Below, piece by piece: positions 1 through 54,348 of a stretch of DNA of 64,000 nucleotides. The notes under the pieces were generated by a model. That model was given only the letters and a program-made list of their open reading frames with translations, was not told where the DNA came from and made no database searches. The position numbers and the translations under genes were made by a program. Position 1 is the first letter of the stretch. Each line of letters starts with the position of its first letter. Origin of the DNA: Portunus trituberculatus (Eukaryota > Arthropoda > Malacostraca > Decapoda > Portunidae); contig NC_059287.1 in assembly GCF_017591435.1 (NCBI RefSeq), positions 9,853,696 through 9,917,695 on the forward strand, given 5' to 3'.

Positions 1-604
1 TGTATTGAAATGGAAAAGGTAACTGGTGAGAGTTTCGTGTTCTCAGAGTCTGCCACAACCTTCATCACCTCAAATCATTATTCAGAGACTCATAATGCAA
101 GTGTTCCCTCCAGGAGTGCCACCATAAAACCTGAGTTCTAAATGCTAATAAACTTAAGAAGACAAGGATTCTGAAGTGAAAAGCTTAGCTTCAGCCTATA
201 TTCTCTGTCCTTACTCTGATAAGACCACTGACCACAGAGCTAGGTTAGTAAGAGAATTTTAGTGTGAGTTGTGTTGCAGGCAGTGCTTTATTTAACCAAT
301 GATTGAATGCAACTCATTGATCAAATACTGTTAAAAATGAAAGCTGTCTGTCTTTTCCATCCAGACATGCTTTTACCATTTGTCTTGTGTGTGTGAAAAA
401 ATTTAGATACATACTTTGAAAGGAAGGTGAGACTTGAAATTCCTAAGATGCTTTGAAAGGAGGTAGGACTGGAAACTCCTGGAATGTTTTCATTGGGAAG
501 TAAATTTTGAAACCACCATTAACTATATTATGCCAAAGTTGCCTAAGTAACTAAATGAATAAGGGTTTGTTTTGTAAGATAAAACATTTATATTAAGAAG
601 TCTT
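1..604. other. Unassigned non-coding DNA
   Basis: No ORF, RNA or known element seen. A short imperfect tandem repeat of about 38 bases lies at 413-488 (TTTGAAAGGA start in both copies). Confidence 0.5.
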
Positions 605-1131
605 ATAGAGTGGAACCCCGGGTTACATACATTACCCATACACTCGAACCAGCTTACGTCCTTTCCTGATGTCCAAAATTTGTACTTATACTACAAGTGA
701 TGCCTCACCATCATGTTGCCTAAGGTCACACTGATCTTGGACAGATACAATACAAATAAAATCAAAGATACATACTATGCATACATACACAAGTACCAGT
801 GCAACAACCTTCCACTTCAACTGCTGCTGCTGCGAGACTTGGGAAGGAGGCAGACAGATCCACAGTTTACTCACCCAAATGGGCTGTTTCTTGTCAGAGT
901 TAGCAAAGAAAAACAATAGTTGATGGTTGGGTGTTTGGGGGGCTTTTTTATTTTTACGAAGTCATATTATATAAAAGTAATTAACTTAAAATTTTAAAGA
1001 CACTTGGCACATTAGCACCTGGTCACAAGATGTTAGATGACACTGAAACATTCTGGATAACTGTTCACACCCACCAGGATGCCTCAGGAACAGTTTGGTG
1101 TCTCATTGCTGCTGCAGAGAGAGAGTGTGTG
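605..1131. repeat. Dispersed repeat, transposon-end-like start
   Basis: GTGGAACCCCGGGTTACA at about 611 and ACAAGTGATGCCTCACC at about 693 resemble ends of pogo-like elements in the window. The stretch 780-935 (from ACAACCTTCCACTT to AAAACAATAGTTG) recurs at 44450-44575 on the same strand, showing that it is a dispersed repeat. No coding function. Confidence 0.5.
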
Positions 1132-2399
1132 TGTGTGTATTTACCTAGTTGTATTTACCTAGTTGTAGTTTTACAGGGCCTGGGCTTTATGCTCGTGTGG
1201 CCCCGTCTCCATATCTACACTTATCTAATCTTACTTTAAAAGTGTGCACACTCGTTGCAGACACTACTTCTTCTTCTAAACTGTTCCACGTCTCAATACA
1301 TCTCATGGAAACTATATTTTTAATATCTCTCAGACATCTTCCCTTTCTCAGCTTTTTACTATGCGATCTTGTGCTTCGGATGTCATATTCTTCTCTCAAG
1401 ATCAGTTTCTCATTATCCACTTGGTCCATTCCGTTGATCAATTTATAGACTTGTATCAGGTCTCTCTCTCCTTCTTTGTTCCAAGGTTGGTAGATCCATA
1501 GCCTTTAGTCTCTCCTCATATGTCATCCCTTCAATTTCTGGGACCATTCTTGTAGCCATTTTTGTAGCCTCTCCAATTTTCTTATGTGTTTCTTTTATGA
1601 GGGTCCACACTACTCCTGCATATTCCAATCTAGGTCTTATTATAGTATTTATCAATTTCTTCATCATTTCTTTGTCCATGTAGTGAAATGCTACTCCAAT
1701 ATTCCTCAGCAAATTATATGTTTCTCTAAAAATTCTATCAATATGGCTTACTGGTTGATTGTTTTCTTCCATCGTCATTCCTAAGTCCTTTTCCTTTTTG
1801 ACTTTCTCCAGTTCTACATCCCTTCAAGTTCTGGGACCATTCTTGTAGCCATTTTTTGTAGCCTCTCCAATTTTCTTATGTGTTTCTTTTTATGAGGGAT
1901 CCACACTACTCCTGCATATTCCAATCTAGGTCTTATTATAGTATTTATCAATTTCTTCATCATTTCTTTGTCCATGTAGTGAAATGCTACTCCAATATTC
2001 CTCAGCAAATTATATGTTTCTCTAAAAATTCTATCAATATGGCTTACTGGTTGATTGTTTTCTTCCATCGTCATTCCTAAGTCCTTTTCCTTTTGACTTT
2101 CTCCAGTTCTACACCATCTCCCATCTTATAGATTCCCACAGGTCGTCTTTCACTCTTTCCCATTTCCATAACATGGCTTTTGTTCACATTGAATTCCATT
2201 TCCACTTCTTACTCCATTCCCAGATCTTATTTAGGTCTTCTTGCAGTATTTCACAATCCTCCTTTTGCTTTATAACTCTGCACAGTTTCGTATCATCCGC
2301 AAACAAATTTATGTAGCTTTTCACTCCTTCTGGCATGTCGTTAATATAAATGAGGAAAAGTATTGGTGCCAATACTGACCCCTGTGGCACTCCGCTTTC

Positions 2400-2402
<3 letters not shown>
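1132..2402 (-). mobile_element. LINE family A, 5'-truncated copy 1 (3' part of reverse transcriptase and 3' UTR)
   Basis: On the - strand the sequence runs from the FADDTKLCR region of reverse transcriptase (2184-2390) to the family's 3' end (complement of TTTACCTAGTTGTAGTTTTACAG) with a short (CA)n tail. A 296-base part of the RT tail is tandemly duplicated (ATG of the MTMEENNQ stretch at 1778 and again at 2074). Its 5' end abuts the (TG)n tail of copy 2. Confidence 0.8.
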
Positions 2403-2477
<75 letters not shown>

Positions 2478-3123
2478 ACCTAGTTGTATTTACCTAGTTG
2501 TAGTTTTACAGGGCCTGGGCTTTATGCTCGTGTGGCCCCGTCTCTATATCTACACTTATCCAATTTTTCTTTAAAACTATGCACACTCGTTGCTGACACC
2601 ACTTCCTCAATCAAACTGTTCCAAGTCTCAACACATCTTTGTGGGAAACTATATTTTTTAACATCTCTCAGACATCTTCCCTTTCTCAGCCTTTTACTAT
2701 GTGATCTTGTGCTTCAAATGTCATATTCTTCTCTCAGGATCAGTTTCTCATTATCCACTTGGTCCATTCCATTGATCAATTTATAAACTTGTATCAGATC
2801 CCCTTTCTCCCTTCTCTGTTCTAGGGTTGGTAGATTCATAGCCTTTAGTCTCTCCTCATGTCATCCCTTTAAATTTTGGAACCATTCTTATAGCCTTTAT
2901 TTTTGTAGTCTCTCCAACTTCCTTATGTGTTTCTTTTTATGAGGGGTCCACACTACTCCTGCATATTCCAATCTGGGTCTTATCATAGTACTTATCAATT
3001 TCTTCATCATTTCTTTGTCCATGTAGTGAAATGCTACTCCAATATTCCATAGCAAATTATATGTCTCTCTGAAAATTCTATCAATATGGCTTATCTGTTG
3101 ATTGTTTTCTTCCATCGTCACTC

Positions 3124-4162
3124 CTAAGTCCTTTTCCTTTTTACTTTCTCCAGTTCTACTCCATCTCCCATCTTATAGATTCCCACGGGTCGTCTTTCAC
3201 TCTTTCCCATTTCCATGACATGGCTTTTGTTCACATTGAATTCCATTTCCCACTTTTTACTCCATTCCCAGATCTTATTTAGGTCTTCCTGCAGTATTTC
3301 ACAATCCTCTTTTTGCTTAATAACTCTGCACAGTTTCGTATCATCCGCAAACAGATTTATGAAGCTGTTCACTCCTTCTGGCATGTCGTTAATATATATG
3401 AGGAAAAATATTGGTGCTAATACTAATCCCTGCGGCACTCCGCTTTCTACTGTTCTCCACTTAGACTTCATATCTTTAACTACTGTCCTTTTTTCTCTCC
3501 CCCTCAAATAATTTTCCATCCATCTCAATGTGCTTCCTTTTAAGCCACCCTTCTCCTCTAACTTCCACAGTAGTCTTGCATGTGGCACTTTGTCAAACGC
3601 CTTTTTTAAATCCAAATAAATACAGTCAACCCATCCCTCTCTCTCTCTTGTACTCTATCAACTATTCTAGAATAGAAACTCAATAAATTAGTTACACGAG
3701 ACCATCTTTTCTAAAACCAAATTGGCTATTTGATATTAATTTGTTGTCTTCAAGGAACTCGATCCATTGTTTCTTTATTATTCTTTCACACATCTTGCAT
3801 ATTACACTAGTTAGTGATACCGGTCTGTAATTTAAAGGTTCTTCCTTCCTTCCGCTTTTATATATGGGAACCACCTCAGCTCTTTTCCATTCTACTGGTA
3901 CTGTTCCATTTTCTATTGAGCATTTTATGATGTTGTATATAGGACTTGCTAGTTCTTCCCTACATTCTTTCAGTATTCTGCCTGAGACTTCATCCGGTCC
4001 CATTGCCTTCTCTTCATCCAGTTCCTTCATTAACTCTTTTATTTCAAGCTTGGTTACTTTAATCTCTTTCATATAGACAGTCTCTCTATTACCCTGTGGC
4101 CTTTCAAATTTGGATTCCTTAGTAAAGACCTCCTGGAATTTATTATTTAATAGTTCTGCCAT
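3124..4162 (-). pseudogene. Reverse transcriptase of LINE A copy 2 (two ORF blocks)
   Basis: Block 4162-3692 has the N-terminal RT motifs (EEKAMGPDEVSGRIL, YRPVSLTSVICKMCERI, SQFGFRK). Block 3615-3124 has DLKKAFDKVPH, ESGVPQGLVLAP and the catalytic FADD motif, then WSKKWEMEFN. About 75 bases between the blocks are out of frame, so the enzyme is dead. Non-LTR type by motif spacing. Confidence 0.85.
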
Positions 4163-5055
4163 ACTTTTGGGTCTTCCACCATCCCGTTCTCTCCTTTTAA
4201 CCTTTCTATTGTTTCTTTTGCCTTATTTTTCCATTTATGATGAATCTGTAGAACAATTTTGGTTGCTCCTTACATTTTTCGACAATGACCTCTTCATAGT
4301 TTCTTTCCTCATCCTTCCTCACCTTAACATATTCATTTCTCGCTGCCTTGAAGTTTTCCTTATTTACTGGATTTCTATTTCTCCTCCACCTTTTCCATGC
4401 TCCATCTCTTTTCTCCTTTGCCCTAGTACACCTTGCGTTAAACCAATCTTTCTTTCTTTCTTCTTTAGGTCTATATTTTGGGACATATTCCCTGACTCCT
4501 GTTTTGTATACGTATTTCCAAAAATAAGTATACTTCTCTTGCACTGTCTCTGAGTTTTCCATCTCCTCCCCATTAACGTATTTGAAGTAGTTCTTGAGAT
4601 TGCCAATATCAGCCTTTCTGTAATTTAATCGGTCTCCTTTGAATCGTTTCTATCTTCCTTTCCCTCTTCTATATCCATTTCTAATTTTACATGGTCACTT
4701 TTTCCCAATGGGCACTTATATCTTATATTATCATTCATATGTATACCCCTTGTAAAAACTAGGTCCAATCTCGCCAGCTCGTCGTTTCCTCTGAATCTTG
4801 TGTTTTCCTTTACTCTTTGGTCCATCATATTATCTATCATTAGGTTCAGGAATCTTTCTCCCCAGGCTTCTTACCCCATACCACTTTCATAATTTTCCCA
4901 GTCCACTTCTTTACAGTTGAAATCTCCTACTAATATCACTTTTCTCCTTTCTTTAACGATTCTCGTTAGACTCCTTATTGTGTCATCTATCATGTCTTTA
5001 TATTCTTGATTGGTCCATGAATTTGTTTTTGGTGGCACATATGTTACAATGATTG

Positions 5056-5680
5056 TTAACTCTTTTTATTAATATGCATCTTAACATACAGTACTTCTGC
5101 TTTTCCTTCCCCACATTCCACTTGGTTTATCACTATCTCCTTCCTTAACATTATCATGACTCCTCCTCCTCCTTTACCCCCTCTGTCTCTCCTCCATACA
5201 TTATACCTATTATCCAAGTCTATTTTGATTGCCCCATTTAGTTTTGTTTCAGCCAGGCATACAATATCCGGTTCTTCTTTCTTTATGTAATCTTTTAATT
5301 CTAATTTACTTGATAAAACACTGTCTATGTTAGTATACATCATTTTTAGTCTCTTGCCTTTATCACTTTTAATTAAACTTGTTCCACTTTTTCCTCTTCC
5401 TTCTCTTTTATATACCATTTCCTTATCCTGTCTCTTAGAATTCTCCAAAAAAAAAAAAAATGCCTTTTTTTTTTCCTTTTCTGACCTCTCATTATTTTTT
5501 TCCCTTATTGCAGCCGCCAGTTCGTTGTATCTCTTCCTTTCTTCCTCATTTCTATTTTTCTTTATATATATATCCTTGCAACCTTCTGTTTCTCTTAGTT
5601 TAGTTGTTCTATATAATATTTCTTCTGTTGCTGCTTGTGATTTTAGTAGTATCTTAATTGGTCTCGTTGTTCCTTCTTGA
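5056..5680 (-). pseudogene. Endonuclease domain of LINE A copy 2
   Basis: MMYTNIDSVLSSKLELKDYI, EEPDIVCLAETKL and GGKGGGGVMIMLR are typical of APE-type endonucleases of CR1/L2/jockey LINEs. The upstream side is cut by the LINE B insertion with its poly(A) tract at 5681. Confidence 0.8.
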
Positions 5681-6256
5681 TTTTTTTTTTTTTTTTTTTT
5701 TTCCACGTAGGGAAGTAGGCCAGCCAAGGGCAATAAAGCCCACTTGAGCACTGGCTCTCCAAAGAATACAAAAAGTGCCAAAACCGTCAGCCAGAATTAG
5801 GGGAGCAAATGCCTCGATACCTCCCTCTTAAAAGAAGACAAGTTTTAGGAATTTGGAAATACAGATGCAGGGAGGGAGTTCCAGAGTTTACCAGTGAAAG
5901 GGATGAATGATTGAGCATACTGGTTAACTCTTGCATTAGAGAGTTGGACAGAATAGGGATGAGAGGAAGAAGAAAGCCTTGTGCAGCGTGGCAGGAGGAG
6001 GGAGGCATGCAGTTAGCAAGATCAGTAGAACAGTTACCATGAAAATAGCGATAAAATATAAACGGATGCAACATTTCGGTGAGAAAGAGACTGAAGACAG
6101 TTAGTCAGAGGAGGAGTTGATGAGAAGAGCTTTCGATTCCACCCTATCAAGCAAAGCTGTGTGACTGGAACACCCCCAAACATGCGAAGAGTACTCCATA
6201 CAGGGACGGATAAGGCCCTTATACAGAGTAAGCAGTTGGAGGGGCGAGAAAAACTG
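5681..6256 (-). mobile_element. LINE family B, truncated copy 1 inside LINE A
   Basis: Begins on the + strand with a T-run (5681-5702), the poly(A) tail of a - strand element. Its translation (FYRYFHGNCSTDLANCMPPS and following) is the C-terminal tail of a jockey/RTE-like reverse transcriptase ORF. The same sequence recurs at 24388-25440 and 28045-28265. Confidence 0.75.
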
Positions 6257-6439
6257 GTCCCATTCTGTTTATTTTTTCTACTTCCTCTTCTAAGTTTTGC
6301 CTATCTTTGTCATTTAGATTTTTTTAGTAGGTCTTTGACTGATTTCATTTCTTTTTCTCTTCTTGGTCTATATTTAATATTTTTTTTCTTTTAGTCCAAA
6401 TATGATTACACTCTTTTTTTCTGCAATTTCCCTAACTAG

Positions 6440-6982
6440 ATTTTCTTTTGTCTTGAGGACTCCTATCGTTTTGTTTGTCATATTTTCATCTCTTTCTTTT
6501 AGTTGTTCTTGAATCACCTCCTGAAAATTATCCTTATTGAATTAATGGACTCTCCATGCTTGTACTTCTTTTTTAATCACGTTCTGTACTCTTTCCTCTT
6601 CTTTGTTTACTAGATCTTTCAGCTTCTCTTTTTCTTTCTCAGCTTTATCGAGTCCTTCTTCCATCTGTTTCTTGTAGTTAGCTACTTCCTTTTTCAGTTC
6701 TTCGTTTTCTGCTCTTAGTCTAGCTTCGTTTTCTTCCACTTTTTTTATCCTTTCTCTCAGTTTTTGAAACTTTTTCCTGTTCTTCATTCTCTTTCATTCC
6801 CATACTCTCCTTTATCCATTTATCTAGTTTACGTTCAATAGTCAACACTCTTAAATAGTGAAGTATTTGCTGTATCAAAACCTTCGAATGTGCTTACTCC
6901 CTCATCAACACATTTATCTTCTTCTCTCATTCTTTCCCTAGTCTCATACCTGCATTTCGATGGAATCTCTTCCTTACTCATG
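6440..6982 (-). pseudogene. ORF1-like coiled-coil region of LINE A copy 2
   Basis: From a Met at about 6982 (MSKEEIPSKCRYETRE) into a highly charged Lys/Glu-rich stretch (6787-6542, heptads such as LRAENEELKKEVANYKKQ) predicted to form a coiled coil. It has several frame breaks. This fits a LINE ORF1 but no zinc knuckle is seen. Confidence 0.55.
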
Positions 6983-7115
6983 ATTCTCTAACACTTGGTT
7001 TCATGAAAATAAATCTACACTACTCGCCCTGGCCACTGCAAACACTAAACAATAGGTAGTGAAGATCAGCTGATTCTTGGAGTGATGGTACTGCATCGTT
7101 CCTTGACCGCGTCTC

Positions 7116-7209
7116 GTGTGTGTGTGTGTATTAACCTAGTTGTAGTTTTACAGGATCTGGGCTTTATGCTCATGTGGCCCCTTCTCCATATCTACACTTA
7201 TCCAATTCC
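7116..7209 (-). mobile_element. LINE family A 3' end fragment
   Basis: (TG)n followed by TTAACCTAGTTGTAGTTTTACAG and the GGGCTTTATGCTC block: only the last ~90 bases of the LINE. Confidence 0.7.
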
Positions 7210-7511
7210 TCCACAGCTGTCTGCCCAGCTTGCGTGAAGTCATTCATGACTGGCGATGCGCGCATCTAGAGCTCAGTACTTGGTGTGCCTTTCTTGTGCT
7301 CAGACATCTACCACCTTTCGCTCTGACGGCCGCTAGGTGGCGTTGCTGTTTGGCGTCCCTTTGATAAGGAGTTCTTCCTCACTGCGCTTTGCCCTGTTTG
7401 GGGGGCAGAGGTTATTACACTGCTTATTTTAGCAGGTGTTGACAAGACAAGCACATAATTTTTTTGTAAATCGTGCTGCCAACAGCTGTGGTCTCCTATT
7501 AATATCACTTG
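7210..7511. other. Unassigned GC-richer stretch between LINE fragments
   Basis: No coding region is convincing. Composition is richer in GC than its surroundings (for example TCTGACGGCCGCTAGGTGGCG), which could mark the 5' UTR of another element. Nothing further can be supported. Confidence 0.35.
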
Positions 7512-7983
7512 TGTGTATTTACCTAGTTTTATTTACCTAGTTGTAGTTTTACAGGGCTTGGGCTTTATGCTCGTGTGGCCCCGTCTCCATATCTACACTT
7601 ATCCAATTTCTCTTTAAAACTATGCACACTCGTTGCTAACACCACTTCCTCACTCAAACTGTTCTAAGTCTCAACACATCTTTGCGGGAAACTATATTTT
7701 TTAACATCTCTCAGACATCTTCCCTTCCTCAGTTTCTTACTATGCAATCTTGTGCTTCTAATGTCATATTCTTCTCTCAGGATTAATTTCTCATTATCCA
7801 CTTGATCCATTCCGTTAATCAATGTATAAACTTGTACCAGATCCCCTCTCTCTCTTCCCTGTTCTAGGGTTGATAGATCCATAGCTTTTAGTCTCTCCTC
7901 ATATGTCATCCCTTTAAATTCTGGAACCATTCTTGTAGCCATTTTTTGTAGTCTCTCCAATTTCCTTATGTGTTTCTTTTATG
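7512..7983 (-). mobile_element. LINE family A 3' fragment (copy 4)
   Basis: Same RT-tail and 3' UTR as copies 1 and 2 (MERLQKMATRMVPEFKGM ... MDQVDNEKLILREEYDIRST), truncated at the (TG)n tail of the next fragment. Confidence 0.78.
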
Positions 7984-8345
7984 TGTGTGTGTGTGCATGT
8001 ATTTTGTTAGCTGTATTGGAAAGCCACACTTATGCTCGAGGTGCCATCTCTGTTCCTTTTTGCATCCAACTTTGTTTTAAATTTTTGGATTGTTTTTGTG
8101 CATGTAGTCTCACTATGAAGTTTGTTCCAAGCTTTTATACTTCTAAGTGGGAAACTATATTTTTTAAAGCCACTGCTGCATGCACTCCTTAGTTTCTTAC
8201 AATATCATCTTTTATCACTTACATCCCTTAACACTAGATCTTCACAGTTAATCATCTTTCCCTCTTGGATTCTATATACATACAGTATAGCTATTAGGTC
8301 ATCTTTCTGTCTCCCTGCCTCCATCCTTAGTCCAGGAGGCTTCCC
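7984..8345 (-). mobile_element. Diverged LINE A-type 3' fragment
   Basis: Starts with (TG)n and follows the same block order (ATGCTCG..., GAAACTATATTTTTTAA, TAGTTTCTTACAATATC) as family A but with many differences. Probably a related subfamily. Confidence 0.55.
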
Positions 8346-8666
8346 CAGTACTGATGGTGTGTTTTCATGAGGAGACAGGTTCCCTCAATGGCCCCACAGA
8401 ACTCTGTTTCTCAGGCCCTGAAGTCCAAACACAGCCACATCCTGGCTTTTTCCTCATTTTTGTACCATTTTTCCACCCTCTTTGGGTTTGACAGAGGCTA
8501 GAGGTATCAGGTAGATATTGCTGCCTAGTGGGTGGGGTTGCTACCAGCAAAACACTACAAAGGGACACGTTGGTCCTGTCTAGATGTTAATGGCTTTGTT
8601 TACATTGTGACATCACAGAAGAAGGTTTGAACATGTGTCCAGATGGAGATAAGAATGGAATTTTTT

Positions 8667-8755
<89 letters not shown>

Positions 8756-9520
8756 TATATGAATTGTTTAGAATAACAGATGTCAAGATTCTTTGTTGGC
8801 ATGGCAAATCATGAGGGTTACAAGATTCCAAGTTTGGGCCACTATATTGTCATCACAGCTGATTGCAGCACAGGAGCGCTTCACCTCTAATGAGGTGAAG
8901 TGCTAGTGATGCATGATAAACATTGTAAGGAAGATTGGAAATTAAGATCTGGGCTGCACCCAAATCAGGTTGTACCCTATCCCCTGGATCATAGAATGGA
9001 TTAAGGACATAACCCAGGGTACAACTGTATTCAGATTTCTGGGTTTAAGCTTTTCTACCTGTGTGATGTTTTCCACCCATGAAATTGAGGACCATACTTG
9101 ATAGGCTGCAAGAAATAAAGTGGAGATCATTGGAGAATATTGGATGAATTTAGGAGGAATTGTAGAGGCAAAGTGGGACTGAAGAGGACTCATTTTAATG
9201 TTGTGTTGTTTTTCCAGGCTGAGGAGGAGAACCAGGTTTGAACAGTGTGGCACACTTTTTCTGAAACTCACATGCTCTATGACTGGACAGGACACTCATG
9301 AGGAATGCAAAAGAAATAGTTTTCCACAAAGTCACAGATGAAATTAAACTGTAAAGGTTCTGACCAGACAGAAAATACCAGAGGAAATAGAAAAGACAAT
9401 AAACTGGAGGAGTGAAAATACCAGCTTGACAATTACAGTTCATTTAGCAAACAAGAAGAGGAAGAGACAACTAGAGCCAGATACTACCAAAGGTACCATA
9501 ATCACCATATCACCGCCAAA
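8346..9520 (+). promoter_or_regulatory. 5' flank and probable 5' UTR of INTS13
   Basis: No coding sequence is visible here. A possible 3' splice site (pyrimidine-rich, ending TTTTTCCAG) sits at about 9200-9217, so a non-coding first exon may lie further upstream and the leader may run from 9218 to 9520. A (TC)n microsatellite (8671-8750) and a 12-bp-arm inverted repeat (8876-8903) lie upstream. No clear TATA box or initiator was identified; the promoter position is inferred only from the start codon. Confidence 0.35.
8671..8750. repeat. (TC)n microsatellite
   Basis: About 40 uninterrupted TC units after a short T run, upstream of INTS13. Confidence 0.95.
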
Positions 9521-13264
<3,744 letters not shown>

Positions 13265-13897
13265 GGTAATGATTATGTGTTTAGAAATTCAGATCCATTG
13301 TTGTTCATCATTTCATGTTTAATAGTATTGTGATGATTTGTTTTCATCGGATAGAATTAAGATTGTCGTATCTTACAACTCATACACAGGCTGGGAATCC
13401 TGTGCTGAACGATAAGATGAACACCTTTTTCAAGTGGTATATCTTCTAAACTTCAGGGAGATTTTTCAAATGCATGTTGCATTTTTGACAAATTATAATA
13501 TTTTTACCTTAGTATCAGTCTCAGTCTTGCATCTATTTTTAATCTGATACATTGATTCTAGATATTTTAAGGTAAAGGTTTCCCAACCTGTGCTTTGATT
13601 AGTTAGAACAGTTATTTAAATCATAATGGTACCTGATAATTTTAATGCAATATTTTGTATATAAACTCTAGCAGTGTTATAGTTTCTAGTCTAAACACTG
13701 CAGTACTTGTATCACTACCAGGATCAATGAAAATTCATTTAATTCTTATGTGTATTGTAAAAAAATCATGATTTTTCTTGTTGCATACATCATTTAACAA
13801 ATTTCTCTCCCAATTTAAAATACATTATCTTGTAATACTGATGGATACTTGCACCTTTTACAAGTGAAAACTATAACTTAATTTTTTTCTAGTTCAT
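13265..13897. other. Convergent 3' UTR region between INTS13 and the Ig gene
   Basis: 633 bases separate the INTS13 stop (13262-13264, +) from the Ig-gene stop (13898-13900, -). The DNA is AT-rich with no ORF of note. On the - strand an ATTAAA hexamer (13738-13743) lies about 155 bases past the Ig stop and could be its poly(A) signal. No canonical AATAAA was found for INTS13 before 14270, so its transcript may run through into the last exon of the opposite gene. Confidence 0.55.
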
Positions 13898-54165
<40,268 letters not shown>

Positions 54166-54208
54166 CTGAGAGAAGAGAAGAGTCAATATGAATGTATTCT
54201 TACAGAAA

Positions 54209-54310
54209 TACACCTAGCCCTCCGTTATCGCCCTCTTCCGTTATCGCGCACTTATGAAAATCTGCAAAACTTAGTTTTAGCGCATCTGAAAAGTCATTAT
54301 CGCGCACCCA

Positions 54311-54348
<38 letters not shown>

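Larger units (their letters stand above)
2403..7115 (-). mobile_element. LINE family A, near full-length copy 2 (CR1/L2/jockey-type), broken
   Basis: On the - strand: a coiled-coil ORF1-like part (6982-6440), an APE-type endonuclease (5680-5056), a spacer (4606-4206), reverse transcriptase (4162-3124), RT tail, 3' UTR and a (CA)n tail (2403-2474 read as (TG)n). Stops and frameshifts break the ORFs. LINE family B is inserted at 5681-6256. Being on the minus strand and upstream of INTS13, it has no link to either gene. Confidence 0.82.

Noticed and set aside
3124..4162. Reverse transcriptase as a host or retron-like gene
   Set aside because: Non-LTR motifs, frameshifts and several dispersed truncated copies show a decayed LINE.
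8613..8831. Arg-Glu and Ser-Leu repeat ORFs at (GA)n/(CT)n tracts (also 10086-10341, 10856-11236, 35535-35789, 51637-51856)
   Set aside because: Products of dinucleotide repeats that stay open in several frames.
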